From Prevotella sp. (GTDB lineage: Bacteria > Bacteroidota > Bacteroidia > Bacteroidales > Bacteroidaceae): 47,796 nucleotides of DNA. The DNA lies in assembly GCA_017650905.1 (NCBI GenBank), contig JAGCDZ010000101.1:1-47796 (forward strand), read 5' to 3'. A program made the position numbers and the translations under genes. This document shows positions 15,719-26,167 of this stretch, piece after piece (within the stretch, counting starts at the first letter, position 1; every line of letters starts with the position of its first letter). The notes below the pieces were generated by a model. It was not told where the DNA came from and made no database searches. It saw nothing but the letters and a program-made list of their open reading frames with translations.

Positions 15719-15750
15719 TTTGGTGGAATGGAAAAAAATGTGTAATTTTG
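15719..15750 (+). promoter_or_regulatory. Promoter of the rimP-nusA-infB operon
   Basis: TTTG at 15719-15722 and TAATTTTG at 15743-15750 are 20 bp apart, a textbook Bacteroidetes arrangement. Transcription should begin near 15756, leaving a leader of about 57 nt that contains a terminator-like hairpin. Confidence 0.7.
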
Positions 15751-15767
15751 CACCCGTTCAGTGGAAT

Positions 15768-15794
15768 GAGAGACCCGGAAGGGCCTCTCTTTTT
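15768..15794 (+). terminator. Terminator-like hairpin in the rimP leader
   Basis: GAGAGACCC (15768-15776) pairs with GGGCCTCTC (15781-15789) with one mismatch around a GGAA tetraloop, and five T residues follow. It lies between the promoter and rimP, so it may act as an attenuator. It could alternatively serve as the terminator of the S41 protease gene. Confidence 0.6.
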
Positions 15795-15812
15795 CATTAT
15801 TATTACAGTTAG

Positions 15813-16283
15813 ATGATGATTAATAAAGAGACGATTAAGACATTAGTGGAAGAGTGGTTGCAGGGCAACGATTACTTCCTGGTAGACATTATGTTTGGTT
15901 CAGACGACCGCATCGTGATTGAGATTGACCATGCAGATGGTGTCTGGATTGAGGACTGTGCAGCATTAAGCCGTTTCCTGCAGGAACGCCTGGGCGATGA
16001 GCTGGGCGAATTTGAGCTGGAGGTAGGCAGTGCTGGTATTGGACAACCTTTCAAGGTAGAACAACAGTATGTTAACCACATTGGCGACGAACTCGAGGTG
16101 CTTGATGCCGACGGTAAGAAAGTACAGGGTATCCTGAAAGAAGTGAATGGCCGTGAGTTCGTGCTCACCGTCAAGGAGAAACAGACGGTGGAAGGCAAGA
16201 AGCGTCCCGTGATGGTTGACGTCGACAAGACTTACTCAATGGATACTGTGAAGTATGCCAAGTATCAGCTGACATTCAAATAA
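15813..16283 (+). CDS. Ribosome maturation factor RimP
   Basis: The 156-residue protein promotes 30S subunit maturation. Its N-terminal domain has LVDIMFGSDDRIVIEIDHAD and GVWIEDCAALSRFLQERLG. The short conserved block EFELEVGSAGIGQPF ends the domain, and the C-terminal SH3-like domain follows (KVQGILKEVNGREFVLTV). Either of the two adjacent ATG codons (15813, 15816) could be used. It is the first gene of the operon, 12 bp before nusA, the order found in most bacteria. Confidence 0.92.
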   Translation: MMINKETIKTLVEEWLQGNDYFLVDIMFGSDDRIVIEIDHADGVWIEDCAALSRFLQERLGDELGEFELEVGSAGIGQPFKVEQQYVNHIGDELEVLDADGKKVQGILKEVNGREFVLTVKEKQTVEGKKRPVMVDVDKTYSMDTVKYAKYQLTFK

Positions 16284-16295
16284 AAAAATAAATAA

Positions 16296-17555
16296 ATGGC
16301 AACAAAAAAAGAAGCGAAAGGCCCCTCAATGATTGAGACCTTTCAGGAATTCAAAGAGACAAAGAACATTGACCGTACGACGCTGGTGAGTGTGCTGGAA
16401 GAAAGCTTCCGCAACGTCATCGCAAAGATCTATGGTTCGGATGAGAACTTTGACGTGATTGTAAACCCCGACAAGGGTGACTTTGAGATTCACCGTAACC
16501 GTATTGTGGTAGCAGACGGCGAGGTGGAGGATGAGAACAAGGAAATCTCCCTGAGCGAGGCTCAGAAGATTGAGCCCGACTATGAGATTGGTGAGGAAGT
16601 ATCTGAAGAGGTGAACTTCCAGAAATTTGGCCGTCGTGCTATCTTGAATCTCCGTCAGACACTGGCTTCGAAGATCCTCGAACTGGAGCATGATTCTCTG
16701 TATCAGAAGTACAAGGACCGTGTTGGTCAGGTGGTTAGTGGTGAGGTCTATCAGATCTGGAAGCGTGAAGTGCTGCTGATCGACGATGAGGGCAATGAGC
16801 TCCATCTGCCGAAGGGAGAGCAGATTCCCAACGACAACTATCACAAGGGTGAGACCGTTCGTGCTATCGTCAAGGAGGTGCAGAACGAGAACAACAACCC
16901 CCGTATTATCCTTTCACGTACCTCTCCTATCTTCTTGGAGCGTCTGCTCGAGGCTGAGGTGCCTGAGATCAACGATGGTCTGATTACCATCCGTCGTGTG
17001 GCCCGTATGCCGGGCGACCGTGCCAAGGTAGCAGTTGAGAGCTATGATGAGCGTATTGACCCCGTTGGCGCTTGTGTGGGTGTCAAGGGTAGCCGTGTGC
17101 ATGGTATCGTACGTGAGCTGTGTAATGAGAATATCGATGTGATCAATTATTCCAGCAATGTACAGTTGTTTATCACCCGTGCCCTGAGTCCTGCTAAGAT
17201 TTCCAGCATCACCATCGATCAGGAGAACCACAAGGCTGAGGTTTATCTGCAGCCTGAGGAGGTATCTTTGGCCATCGGACGTGGTGGTATGAACATCAAG
17301 CTCGCCTCAATGCTTACAGAGTATACCATTGATGTCTTCCGTGTAGTGAGCGAGAACGAGGCCGATGAGGATATCTATCTGGATGAGTTCGCTGATGAGA
17401 TTGACCAGTGGGTGATCGACTCTATCAAGGCCATCGGTCTGGATACCGCTAAGTCTGTGCTCAACGCTCCCCGTGAGATGCTGATTGAGAAGGCTGACCT
17501 CGAAGAGGAGACTGTAGACCACGTGATTGAGGTGCTGAAGTCCGAGTTTGAATAA
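16296..17555 (+). CDS. Transcription termination/antitermination factor NusA
   Basis: The 419-residue RNA-polymerase-binding protein has an N-terminal domain (residues 1-135), an S1 domain (GQVVSGEVYQIWKREVLLID, about 143-205) and two KH domains (DPVGACVGVKGSRVHGIVRE and EEVSLAIGRGGMNIKLASML). It ends with a single helix-hairpin region (TAKSVLNAPREMLIEKADLE). It is shorter than the E. coli protein because the paired acidic repeats are absent, as usual for Bacteroidetes. NusA modulates pausing, termination and antitermination. The 35-bp gap to infB is filled by a heptamer repeat. Confidence 0.95.
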   Translation: MATKKEAKGPSMIETFQEFKETKNIDRTTLVSVLEESFRNVIAKIYGSDENFDVIVNPDKGDFEIHRNRIVVADGEVEDENKEISLSEAQKIEPDYEIGEEVSEEVNFQKFGRRAILNLRQTLASKILELEHDSLYQKYKDRVGQVVSGEVYQIWKREVLLIDDEGNELHLPKGEQIPNDNYHKGETVRAIVKEVQNENNNPRIILSRTSPIFLERLLEAEVPEINDGLITIRRVARMPGDRAKVAVESYDERIDPVGACVGVKGSRVHGIVRELCNENIDVINYSSNVQLFITRALSPAKISSITIDQENHKAEVYLQPEEVSLAIGRGGMNIKLASMLTEYTIDVFRVVSENEADEDIYLDEFADEIDQWVIDSIKAIGLDTAKSVLNAPREMLIEKADLEEETVDHVIEVLKSEFE

Positions 17556-17557
17556 GA

Positions 17558-17592
17558 AGTGAATAGTGAATAGTGAAAAGAGAATAGTAAAT
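17558..17592 (+). repeat. Heptamer repeat, five AGTGAAT-like units
   Basis: Five consecutive 7-bp units (two AGTGAAT, then AGTGAAA, AGAGAAT, AGTAAAT) fill the nusA-infB gap. The last unit supplies the first two bases of the infB start codon, so the repeat takes the place of any Shine-Dalgarno sequence. Confidence 0.8.
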
Positions 17593-20431
17593 GGGTGTTA
17601 GATTAAATAAAGTATTAACAGAGCTTAATATAGGTCTTCAAACGGCAGTTGAATACCTGAAGAATAAGAAGAGCCTGGGTGAGATCAGGGATGACGCCAA
17701 TGTCAATACCAAGATCAGCGACGAGCAATATGAAGCACTCGTCAAGGAGTTCAAGGGTGACAAGGACGTCAAGAAACAGGCTAATATGATTTTCCCCAAA
17801 AAAGAGAAAAAGGACAAGCCGAAGCCCAAGGAGACTGTGAAGGTGGAGACGAAAGAAGAGACTCGTCAGACCTTTACACCTTTAGGCAAGATTGACTTGG
17901 ATAGCCTCAGTGGCAAGAAACCTGCTGCCAAGCCGGCTGCAGAGCCTGCCAAAAAAGAGGTGAGTCCTAAACCAGCACCAGTGGCTGCTGCCGAGAGCCC
18001 GGTGAAGGAAGAGCCCAAGAAAGAAGAAGTGAAGGTTGTGGAAGTCAAACCAGAACCCAAAGTGGAAGTGCAGTCCGAACCAAAGACCGCATCTGTTGTC
18101 GATGTGAAGCCCGAGACTCCGGAAGTTCCAGAGACACCACAGCCAGCGGAGGAGGTTGAAAAGGCTCCTGAGGTTTATAAGCTGAAGACAGAGCAGAAGG
18201 CAGTGCCTAATCTGAATGTCGTTGGTAAGATTGACCTCGACTCACTGAACCAGAGTACGCGTCCTAAGAAGAAAACCAAGGAAGAGCGCCGTAAGGAACG
18301 TGAGGAGAAGCAGGCTCAGTTGCATGGTGGCAATGGTGAGAAGAAGAAACGTGAGCGTATCCGTGGCGGAAAAGAGCGCGTGGATATCGAAGCTGCTGCC
18401 AATCAGGACAAGGGCCAGAATCCCAAGAAAAAGAACAAGGGTGGTAACCAGAACTTCCAGGATAACGGCAATCAGCAGCAAGGCGGTAAGAAGAATAAGA
18501 AAAACCGTCCTGTGAAGCCTTTGGAGGTTGACGATGAGGCTGTAGCCCGTCAGGTGAAGGAGACGTTGGCACGTCTGACTTCGAAGAACCAGAACAAGAA
18601 GGGTGCCAAATATCGTCGTGAGAAGCGTGATGCTGTTGCTGAGCGTATGCAGGAGGAGATGGAGACACAGGCAGCTGAGAGCAAGGTGCTGAAGCTGACG
18701 GAGTTTGTAACCGTCTCGGAGCTTGCAACGATGATGAACGTGGGTGTGAACCAGGTTATCGGTACTTGTATGAGCATTGGTATCATGGTATCCATCAACC
18801 AGCGTCTCGATGCCGAGACCATCAATATCGTGGCAGAGGAGTTTGGTTTCACCACCGAATATGTCAGTGCTGAGGTTCAGAACGCCATCACAGAGGAGGA
18901 GGACGATGAGAATGATCTGATCAGCCGCGCTCCTATCGTAACCGTGATGGGTCATGTAGACCATGGTAAGACTTCATTGCTCGACCACATCCGCAACACC
19001 AATGTGATTGCCGGTGAGGCTGGTGGTATCACCCAGCACATCGGTGCTTACAATGTGAAGTTGAAGGATGGTCGCCAGATTACATTCCTTGATACCCCAG
19101 GTCATGAGGCTTTCACCGCCATGCGTGCCCGTGGTGCTCAAGTAACGGATATTGCAATTATTATCGTAGCAGCTGATGACTCTGTGATGCCTACCACCAA
19201 GGAGGCCATTGCTCATGCTCAGGCTGCTAATGTGCCGATGGTATTTGCTATCAACAAGATTGATAAGCCAGGCGCTAACCCCGATAAGATTCGTGAGGAT
19301 CTGGCCAATATGAACCTGCTGGTGGAAGAGTGGGGTGGTAAGTACCAGTGTCAGGAGATCAGTGCCAAGAAGGGCATTGGTGTCGATGAGTTGCTGGAGA
19401 AGGTACTCTTAGAGGCTGAGATGCTCGACCTGAAAGCCAATCCTAACCGTAAGGCCACTGGTTCTATCATCGAAAGTTCGCTCGACAAGGGTCGTGGCTA
19501 CGTGTCAACCGTGCTCGTGTCGAATGGTACGCTGAAGATTGGTGATGTGGTTATTGCAGGTACGGCTTGGGGTAGGGTGAAGGCCATGTTCAACGAGCGT
19601 AATCAGCGCATCGAAGAGGCTGGCCCAGCTGAACCCGCTATCATTTTGGGATTGAACGGTGCGCCTACCGCTGGTGACACCTTCCATGTCATGGAGACAG
19701 AACAGGAAGCCCGTGATATCGCCAATAAGCGTATCCAGCTGCAGCGTGAGCAGAGTCTGCGCACCACGACTAAGCTGGGTCTCGATGAATTGTCGCATCG
19801 TATCGCTTTGGGTGAGTTCCACGAGTTGAATATCATCGTGAAGGGTGATACCGACGGATCTATCGAGGCATTGAGCGATTCGTTCATCAAGCTTTCTACC
19901 GAGAAGGTGCAGGTGAATGTGATCTCGAAGGCAGTCGGTCAGATCTCAGAGAACGATGTCATGCTGGCTTCGGCTTCCGAGGCTATCATCATCGGCTTCC
20001 AGGTGCGTCCTTCTGCCGATGCTCGTCGTGCAGCTGATCGTGAGGGTGTTGAAATCAATACCTACTCTATCATCTACGATGCCATCGATGATGTGAAGAG
20101 CACGATGCAGGGTATGCTCGACAAGGTGAAGAAGGAAATTGTCTCTGGTGAGATTGAAGTTAAGCAGGTATTCAAGATATCAAAGGTTGGTACGGTAGCC
20201 GGTGGTTTGGTTATCGACGGTAAGGTACACAACAAGGACAAGGCCCGTGTCATTCGCGATGGTATCGTGATCCACACGGCTCCTATCGATGCCTTGAAGC
20301 GCTACAAGGACGATGCCAAGGAAGTGGCAACGGGCCTGGAGTGCGGTATCTCGCTGGTGAACTTCAACGATATCCAGGTCGGTGATATTATCGAGACCTT
20401 TACTGAGATTGAAGTAGAACAAAAACTGTAA
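17591..20431 (+). CDS. Translation initiation factor IF-2
   Basis: This 946-residue GTPase delivers initiator tRNA to the 30S subunit. Residues 1-52 form the small N-terminal IF2 domain. A long low-complexity linker rich in Lys, Glu, Pro and Ala runs to about residue 350. The second IF2-N domain lies around 375-425, and the G domain starts near 450 with [28 protein letters not shown] and [12 protein letters not shown]. Domains II to IV follow ([20 protein letters not shown] near the end). The gene is joined to its downstream neighbour by a gap of only 2 bp. Confidence 0.96.
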   Translation: MGVRLNKVLTELNIGLQTAVEYLKNKKSLGEIRDDANVNTKISDEQYEALVKEFKGDKDVKKQANMIFPKKEKKDKPKPKETVKVETKEETRQTFTPLGKIDLDSLSGKKPAAKPAAEPAKKEVSPKPAPVAAAESPVKEEPKKEEVKVVEVKPEPKVEVQSEPKTASVVDVKPETPEVPETPQPAEEVEKAPEVYKLKTEQKAVPNLNVVGKIDLDSLNQSTRPKKKTKEERRKEREEKQAQLHGGNGEKKKRERIRGGKERVDIEAAANQDKGQNPKKKNKGGNQNFQDNGNQQQGGKKNKKNRPVKPLEVDDEAVARQVKETLARLTSKNQNKKGAKYRREKRDAVAERMQEEMETQAAESKVLKLTEFVTVSELATMMNVGVNQVIGTCMSIGIMVSINQRLDAETINIVAEEFGFTTEYVSAEVQNAITEEEDDENDLISRAPIVTVMGHVDHGKTSLLDHIRNTNVIAGEAGGITQHIGAYNVKLKDGRQITFLDTPGHEAFTAMRARGAQVTDIAIIIVAADDSVMPTTKEAIAHAQAANVPMVFAINKIDKPGANPDKIREDLANMNLLVEEWGGKYQCQEISAKKGIGVDELLEKVLLEAEMLDLKANPNRKATGSIIESSLDKGRGYVSTVLVSNGTLKIGDVVIAGTAWGRVKAMFNERNQRIEEAGPAEPAIILGLNGAPTAGDTFHVMETEQEARDIANKRIQLQREQSLRTTTKLGLDELSHRIALGEFHELNIIVKGDTDGSIEALSDSFIKLSTEKVQVNVISKAVGQISENDVMLASASEAIIIGFQVRPSADARRAADREGVEINTYSIIYDAIDDVKSTMQGMLDKVKKEIVSGEIEVKQVFKISKVGTVAGGLVIDGKVHNKDKARVIRDGIVIHTAPIDALKRYKDDAKEVATGLECGISLVNFNDIQVGDIIETFTEIEVEQKL

Positions 20432-20433
20432 GA

Positions 20434-22494
20434 ATGTCAAAAAAGCGCAAACTACGTCCCTTCTACCGGCGACTGACACGATGGATTGGTATTGCCCAGC
20501 TCATCGTGATGGCATTGGCATCCTACCTCATCTATTTGTTTGCTGAGGAAGTATTCAAAGGAGAGGAGTTCGATATGTACGAAAAAAGCCTGAAGGTTAC
20601 TGAGAAGGATGTCAGGCGCGTTCTCTCCAATGTCTACGTAGGAGCCACTAATCATGTGCCGGAAATAGAGGAGAACCTCGACCATCCAGACAAGTTGTAT
20701 GACATCATGCAACGGGTGGTGGAGTTGAATCCTCATATCCGTAGCTGTGGACTTAGTTTCATTGCCGACTACTATCCGCAGAAGGGACATTGGTTCTGTC
20801 CCTATGCGGTGAAAGACGAGGATGGCAAGATTGAGCGCAGTACCATTGGCGATTCGAAGCATGACTACCTGAATGCAGCGTGGTTCAAGGAGGCTTTGGA
20901 GGCCGACAGCAGCTATTGGTCGAAGCCTTTCATGGACTCCCGCGACACCATTACGCCATTGGTGTCCTACATGATTCCTATTCACAACAAGCAGGGAAAG
21001 ACGGTCGCCATTCTTGGAGCCGACATGTCGCTCTACAAGTTCAGCGGCAGACTGATGAGAGGGCTGAGTTTTAAAGGAGACACGGTTCATGTCAGCTACA
21101 GAAGAGGCCAGGAAGAAGACGATAATTCTGCAAATCAGAATACCAATAGCCTCAGGACGTTGAAAGAGCAATTGGGAAGTTTTGACTTCATTATCGATCA
21201 TGACGGCATCTATATAGCCCATCCTGACAGTGGTTATGTCATCAGGAAGAACTATTTCGAGTTGGCTAAGGCCACGAAGGATACCATCGACGATCATGTG
21301 GGCCGTCTGATAGTGGCTGGAAAAAAAGGCATCTTCAAAGACGAAGAAGGTGATGGATGCCATTTTGACTTCTTCGATCTTGGGAGTTCCGAAGTTTATA
21401 TGTTCTATATGCCTATTGAACATACGAACTGGTCTATCGCAATGGCTGTGGCAAGATACTCGATTGATGCCCTCGCCATCGGATTCGGGTTTGTCTTCCT
21501 GGTATTGGTAGGTCTCGCTCTATTGGTTGTGCGCTTTGTGGGTAAGTTTGTCGCTAAGCGTGCCACCAGGCCACTGAGCCAGTTAGCTGCATCGGCTAAT
21601 GAGGTAGCGAAGGGAAATTTCAATGCGCCCTTGCCTCAGTTGAAGCATTACGATGAGGTTCGCCTGTTGCGCGACTCCTTCGAAGAGATGCAGCATTCGC
21701 TCACCCATTATATCGACGAGCTCAAGGATACCACCGCTTCGAAGGCAGCCATCGAAAACGAGCTGAAGGTGGCGCATGACATCCAGATGTCGATGCTGCC
21801 GAAGACCTTCCCTCCTTATCCGGAGCGTGACGATATCGATATCTACGGCTCTCTGACACCTGCCAAGGACGTGGGTGGTGACCTTTTCGATTTCTTTATC
21901 CGCAATGAAAAGTTGTTCTTCTGCGTGGGTGATGTGTCAGGAAAGGGTGTGCCTGCCTCATTGGTAATGGCTGTTACACGATCCTTGTTCCGTAATATCG
22001 CTGCGCATGTGACTGAGCCTGACGAGATCGTCAGAACACTTAATGATGCAATGGCTGAGAGTAACGATACGAATATGTTCGTTACTGCCTTTGTGGGTGT
22101 ACTGGATCTCGGAAACGGACATTTAAGCTACTGCAATGCAGGCCACAATTATGCGATGCTCATAGGAAAGTTAGTTAGTATGCTTCCATGTGATCCGAAC
22201 CTGCCTGTAGGTGTGATGCATAACATGACGTTCACGAAGCAGGAACTGACTATTGAGCCGGAGACCACGATATTCCTCTATACCGATGGACTCAATGAGG
22301 CTGAGGACCCAGGTCATGCGCTGTTTGGCGTAGAACGTATCATTCGTATTGCCGAATCGCTGGTGAAAGAGGACAAGAATGATCCTACCACGATAATCAA
22401 CCAGATGATTGAGGGCGTTCATCGATTCGTGGACGATGCCGAGCAAAGTGACGACCTGACCATTTTGGCTATCAAATATGGGAAAAGACGATAA
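20434..22494 (+). CDS. Membrane-bound RsbU/SpoIIE-type PP2C phosphatase with Cache sensor
   Basis: The 686-residue protein has a transmembrane helix at about 18-37. An extracytoplasmic Cache-like sensor follows (40-340, with [20 protein letters not shown] and [17 protein letters not shown]). A second helix spans about 345-367, then a HAMP linker ([20 protein letters not shown]). The PP2C/SpoIIE domain begins [20 protein letters not shown], with metal-site signatures [28 protein letters not shown] and [10 protein letters not shown]. Such phosphatases relay a signal by dephosphorylating anti-sigma antagonists or similar partners; none is visible here. It starts 2 bp after infB and overlaps sufB by 17 bp, so it is expressed with translation and Fe-S assembly genes. 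Confidence 0.88.
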   Translation: MSKKRKLRPFYRRLTRWIGIAQLIVMALASYLIYLFAEEVFKGEEFDMYEKSLKVTEKDVRRVLSNVYVGATNHVPEIEENLDHPDKLYDIMQRVVELNPHIRSCGLSFIADYYPQKGHWFCPYAVKDEDGKIERSTIGDSKHDYLNAAWFKEALEADSSYWSKPFMDSRDTITPLVSYMIPIHNKQGKTVAILGADMSLYKFSGRLMRGLSFKGDTVHVSYRRGQEEDDNSANQNTNSLRTLKEQLGSFDFIIDHDGIYIAHPDSGYVIRKNYFELAKATKDTIDDHVGRLIVAGKKGIFKDEEGDGCHFDFFDLGSSEVYMFYMPIEHTNWSIAMAVARYSIDALAIGFGFVFLVLVGLALLVVRFVGKFVAKRATRPLSQLAASANEVAKGNFNAPLPQLKHYDEVRLLRDSFEEMQHSLTHYIDELKDTTASKAAIENELKVAHDIQMSMLPKTFPPYPERDDIDIYGSLTPAKDVGGDLFDFFIRNEKLFFCVGDVSGKGVPASLVMAVTRSLFRNIAAHVTEPDEIVRTLNDAMAESNDTNMFVTAFVGVLDLGNGHLSYCNAGHNYAMLIGKLVSMLPCDPNLPVGVMHNMTFTKQELTIEPETTIFLYTDGLNEAEDPGHALFGVERIIRIAESLVKEDKNDPTTIINQMIEGVHRFVDDAEQSDDLTILAIKYGKRR

Positions 22495-23926
22495 TAAACT
22501 CGTACGTCGTATAGCTGAGCAGAAATATGAGTTCGGCTTCACGACTGACGTACATACAGAAATCATAGAAAAAGGGCTGAACGAGGATATTGTTCGGCTC
22601 ATCTCTTCCAAAAAGGGGGAACCCGAGTGGATGCTCGAGTTCCGCTTGAAGGCATTCCGCTATTGGAAAGAACAGACGGAACCCAAATGGGGACATGTGC
22701 ATGTACCTGAGATCGACTATCAGGTCATCAGCTACTATGCTGACCCTATGGCTAAGAAGCCTGCTGGCGACGGCAAGATCGATCCTCAGTTGGAAAAGAC
22801 CTTCGATAAACTGGGTATTCCCCTCGAAGAGCGTCTGGCGTTGTCTGGCAACACGGCTGTTGATGCCATTATGGACTCTGTCAGTGTAAAGACCACCTTC
22901 AAGGAGAAACTCCGTGAGAAGGGTGTCATCTTCTGTTCGATAGGCGAGGCCATCAAGGAGCATCCAGATCTGGTACGCGAGTACTTGGGATCTGTGGTGC
23001 CCTATAAGGATAATTTCTTTGCGGCCTTGAACTCAGCCGTCTTCTCTGATGGCTCGTTTGTGTATATCCCCAAGGGTGTACGCTGTCCGATGGAACTGAG
23101 CAGCTATTTCCGTATCAATGCGCGTAATACTGGTCAGTTTGAACGCACGCTGATTATCGCCGATGATGATGCCTACGTGAGCTATCTCGAAGGTTGTACG
23201 GCGCCGATGCGTGACGAGAACCAGTTGCATGCGGCTATCGTCGAGATTATCGTTAAGAATCGGGCAGAGGTGAAATACTCTACCGTTCAGAACTGGTATC
23301 CTGGCGATGAAAACGGCAAAGGCGGTGTACTGAATCTCGTAACGAAGCGTGGTGATCTGCGTGGCGTTGACTCTAAACTTTCGTGGACACAGGTGGAGAC
23401 AGGCTCTGCCATCACGTGGAAATATCCCTCATGTATCCTCAGAGGCGATAACTCGCAGGCTGAATTCTATTCGGTGGCAGTGACCAACAACTATCAGGAA
23501 GCGGATACAGGTACGAAGATGATTCATATTGGCAAGAATACCAAGTCGACTATCATCTCGAAAGGTATCTCGGCTGGTCATTCCCAGAACAGCTATCGTG
23601 GTCTGGTACGAGCAGCGGCCACAGCGGATAATGCCCGTAATTACAGCTCATGTGATTCACTGCTCTTAGGCTCGGATTGTGGTGCGCATACCTTCCCTTA
23701 TATGGATGTTCACAACGATACGGCTATTTTCGAGCATGAGGCGACGACTTCAAAGATCAGTGAGGATCAGCTTTTCTACTGTAATCAGCGTGGCATCCCC
23801 ACAGAACAAGCAGTCGGTCTCATTGTCAACGGCTATGCCAAGGAAGTGCTCCAGAAACTTCCCATGGAATTCGCTGTTGAGGCTCAGAAACTGCTCTCTG
23901 TCTCTCTCGAGGGCACAGTCGGGTAA
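22478..23926 (+). CDS. Fe-S cluster assembly protein SufB
   Basis: The 482-residue scaffold subunit of the SufBCD complex has the SufB core [20 protein letters not shown] near the N-terminus. It also has [40 protein letters not shown] and the C-terminal [20 protein letters not shown] with conserved cysteines. SufB receives sulfur and builds the nascent cluster with SufC and SufD. It overlaps the phosphatase gene by 17 bp. A 42-bp gap with a heptamer repeat separates it from sufC. Confidence 0.95.
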   Translation: MGKDDNKLVRRIAEQKYEFGFTTDVHTEIIEKGLNEDIVRLISSKKGEPEWMLEFRLKAFRYWKEQTEPKWGHVHVPEIDYQVISYYADPMAKKPAGDGKIDPQLEKTFDKLGIPLEERLALSGNTAVDAIMDSVSVKTTFKEKLREKGVIFCSIGEAIKEHPDLVREYLGSVVPYKDNFFAALNSAVFSDGSFVYIPKGVRCPMELSSYFRINARNTGQFERTLIIADDDAYVSYLEGCTAPMRDENQLHAAIVEIIVKNRAEVKYSTVQNWYPGDENGKGGVLNLVTKRGDLRGVDSKLSWTQVETGSAITWKYPSCILRGDNSQAEFYSVAVTNNYQEADTGTKMIHIGKNTKSTIISKGISAGHSQNSYRGLVRAAATADNARNYSSCDSLLLGSDCGAHTFPYMDVHNDTAIFEHEATTSKISEDQLFYCNQRGIPTEQAVGLIVNGYAKEVLQKLPMEFAVEAQKLLSVSLEGTVG

Positions 23927-23933
23927 TCATCTA

Positions 23934-23961
23934 TAAACAATAAACTCTAAACTATAAACAA
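23934..23961 (+). repeat. Heptamer repeat, four TAAACNN units
   Basis: Units TAAACAA, TAAACTC, TAAACTA and TAAACAA run without interruption between sufB and sufC. With the 10 bases before them they form a copy of a 33-bp element also found behind ung (35431-35463). Confidence 0.8.
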
Positions 23962-23968
23962 AGAATAG

Positions 23969-24724
23969 ATGTTAGAAGTTAAGAACTTACACGCCAAGAT
24001 TGGCGAGAAAGAGATATTAAAAGGCATCGATCTTGTGATCAACGATGGTGAGACGCATGCCATTATGGGGCCTAATGGTTCAGGCAAATCAACGCTGAGT
24101 GCCGTGCTCGTGGGCAATCCGGTCTACGAGGTGACGGAAGGTGAGGCGTATTTTAATGGCAAGAATCTATTGGAGATGAAACCTGAGGAGCGTGCCCATG
24201 AAGGATTATTCCTTTCGTTTCAGTATCCTGTGGAGATTCCAGGTGTCTCGATGACCAATTTTATGAAGGCTGCCATCAACGAAAAGCGTAAGTATCAGGG
24301 TCTGGAGCCGATGAATGCGGCTGAGTTTCTGAAGTTGCAGCGTGAGAAGCGTAAGATTGTGGAACTTGATTCGAAACTTGCTAACCGCTCTGTCAACGAG
24401 GGTTTCAGTGGAGGTGAGAAAAAACGCAACGAGATTTTCCAGATGGCAATGCTGGAGCCCAAACTCTCAATCCTTGATGAGACGGATTCTGGCCTCGATG
24501 TCGATGCCATGCGTATTGTGGCCGAGGGCGTCAACAAGCTTCAGACACCAGAAACCTCGTGTATTGTTATCACTCACTATGATCGTCTGTTGGAGATGAT
24601 TCGCCCACAGTTTGTACATGTGCTCTACAAAGGACGTATTGTCAAGACGGGTGGTCCTGAACTTGCCAAGCAGATTCAGGAGCATGGCTACGATTGGATT
24701 AAGGAAGAAATCGGAGAGGAATGA
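23969..24724 (+). CDS. Fe-S cluster assembly ATPase SufC
   Basis: This 251-residue ABC-type ATPase powers the SufBCD scaffold. Walker A is GPNGSGKSTLS, the signature is SGGEKKRNE and Walker B with its acidic residue is LSILDETDSGLD. The FLSFQYPVEIPGVSMTNFM region is characteristic of SufC rather than transport ATPases. It overlaps sufD by 4 bp. Confidence 0.96.
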   Translation: MLEVKNLHAKIGEKEILKGIDLVINDGETHAIMGPNGSGKSTLSAVLVGNPVYEVTEGEAYFNGKNLLEMKPEERAHEGLFLSFQYPVEIPGVSMTNFMKAAINEKRKYQGLEPMNAAEFLKLQREKRKIVELDSKLANRSVNEGFSGGEKKRNEIFQMAMLEPKLSILDETDSGLDVDAMRIVAEGVNKLQTPETSCIVITHYDRLLEMIRPQFVHVLYKGRIVKTGGPELAKQIQEHGYDWIKEEIGEE

Positions 24725-26124
24725 ATAGCGAGCAACAATATATTGAGTTGTATCAGCAGGCACGAGAGATGATTTTCTCTCATGCTCCAGAAGCGATGAA
24801 TGCTGTGCGCGATAAGGCTTTCGAGGACTTCCGTAAACAGGGTTTCCCTTCAAAGAAGGTGGAGCGCTATAAGTATACGGACATTCAGAAGTTGTTTGCA
24901 CCCGACTATGGCGTGAATCTCAATCGTCTTGAAATACCCGTTGATCCTTATGAGGCCTTCCGCTGCGATGTGCCTAATCTCTCGACGTCGCTTTATTTTG
25001 TGGTGAACGATATGTTTTATAATAGAGATAAGGAGCAGGAGGTAAGAGGTGAGAAAATACCTTATGTTAATCCTCATTTACCAGAGGGTGTGATTGTGGA
25101 TTCCATAGCAAATGTATTCTCTCACCTCTCAACCTCTCACCTCTCAAGTTTCTATGCCCGTCTCGCCAAGACTAGCGAGGATGCTATCACAGCTCTCAAC
25201 ACGATGCTGGCGCAGGATGGTCTCTTCGTTTATGTGCCTAAAAATGTAAAGGTCAATCGTGCCATCCAGGTTATCAATATCCTGAAGGCAACACCCCAGA
25301 ATGCCCAGAGGCAGGTGCCGGATCTGATGGTCAACCGCCGTGTACTCATCATCCTCGAAGAGGGCGCAGAAATCAAAATGCTCTTTTGCGATCATGCTGC
25401 CGATGACCGTAATTTCCTCGCTACTCAAGTCATCGAGGCCTATGTCGGTGAAAATGCTTCGCTTGACCTATATTGTCTCGAGGAAACCCATTATAAGAAT
25501 GTACGCGTGAGCAATGTCTACATCGACCAACAGGCCAATAGCCGTGTGAACCACAACGTCATCACTCTCCATAATGGCATTACACGCAACAAACTTGACC
25601 TCACTTTTTCTGGTGAGGGAGCCGAGTGTCAGTGCTATGGTTGTGTGATTGCTGACAAGGAACAACATGTCGACAACAACACGCTCATCACCCATAAGGT
25701 GTCACATTGTACCTCCAATGAGCTTTATAAATATGTGCTCGATGACAAGTCAACTGGTGCTTTTGCAGGTCGTGTATTGGTGGAGCATGGGGCTCAGAAG
25801 ACCATTTCGCAGATGACCAACCAAAACCTGACGGCTACCAAAGAGGCCCGAATGTACACCCAACCGATGCTCGAAATATATGCCGACGATGTAAAGTGTG
25901 CACATGGCTCTACCGTTGGTCAGCTCAACGATGCGGCCCTCTTTTATATGCGTCAGCGAGGCATCTCGCTCGATGAGGCTAAGATGCTTCTGCAGAATGC
26001 CTTCATCAACGAGGTCATCGACCACATGCAGCTCGAACCTCTACGCGACCGCCTCCATTACTTGGTGGAAAAACGCTTTCGTGGCGAACTCAACAAATGT
26101 ACTGGTTGCAAACTATGCAAATAA
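24721..26124 (+). CDS. Fe-S cluster assembly protein SufD
   Basis: The 467-residue partner of SufB and SufC has the N-terminal KKVERYKYTDIQKLF, and later VLIILEEGAEIKMLFCDHAA, FAGRVLVEHGAQKTISQMTN and CAHGSTVGQLNDAALFYMRQ. Unusually, residues about 133-143 (SHLSTSHLSSF) are encoded by a heptamer repeat (25119-25147). A related repeat-like stretch lies at about 25039-25053. Both fall in what is probably a surface loop between the N-terminal helices and the beta-helix core. It is the last gene of the operon and is followed by a strong terminator. Confidence 0.93.
   Translation: MNSEQQYIELYQQAREMIFSHAPEAMNAVRDKAFEDFRKQGFPSKKVERYKYTDIQKLFAPDYGVNLNRLEIPVDPYEAFRCDVPNLSTSLYFVVNDMFYNRDKEQEVRGEKIPYVNPHLPEGVIVDSIANVFSHLSTSHLSSFYARLAKTSEDAITALNTMLAQDGLFVYVPKNVKVNRAIQVINILKATPQNAQRQVPDLMVNRRVLIILEEGAEIKMLFCDHAADDRNFLATQVIEAYVGENASLDLYCLEETHYKNVRVSNVYIDQQANSRVNHNVITLHNGITRNKLDLTFSGEGAECQCYGCVIADKEQHVDNNTLITHKVSHCTSNELYKYVLDDKSTGAFAGRVLVEHGAQKTISQMTNQNLTATKEARMYTQPMLEIYADDVKCAHGSTVGQLNDAALFYMRQRGISLDEAKMLLQNAFINEVIDHMQLEPLRDRLHYLVEKRFRGELNKCTGCKLCK
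25119..25147. repeat. Heptamer repeat inside sufD
   Basis: CTCTCAC and CTCTCAA alternate twice (25119-25132, 25134-25147) with one extra C. The reverse complement is the same heptamer family as that inside sufS (GAGGTGA). The repeat is translated. Confidence 0.8.
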
Positions 26125-26125
26125 A

Positions 26126-26146
26126 AAGGGGGCATTTAGCCCCCTT
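26126..26146 (+). terminator. Terminator of the suf operon
   Basis: AAGGGGGC (26126-26133) pairs perfectly with GCCCCCTT (26139-26146) around ATTTA, followed by a T-rich tail. It lies between convergent genes and could act in both directions. Confidence 0.85.
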
Positions 26147-26167
26147 ATTTGTATATTGACAGCCCGA

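Noticed and set aside
20452-21423. A 323-codon open frame on the minus strand
   Set aside because: It is antisense to the sensor half of the PP2C phosphatase gene and shows no family features.
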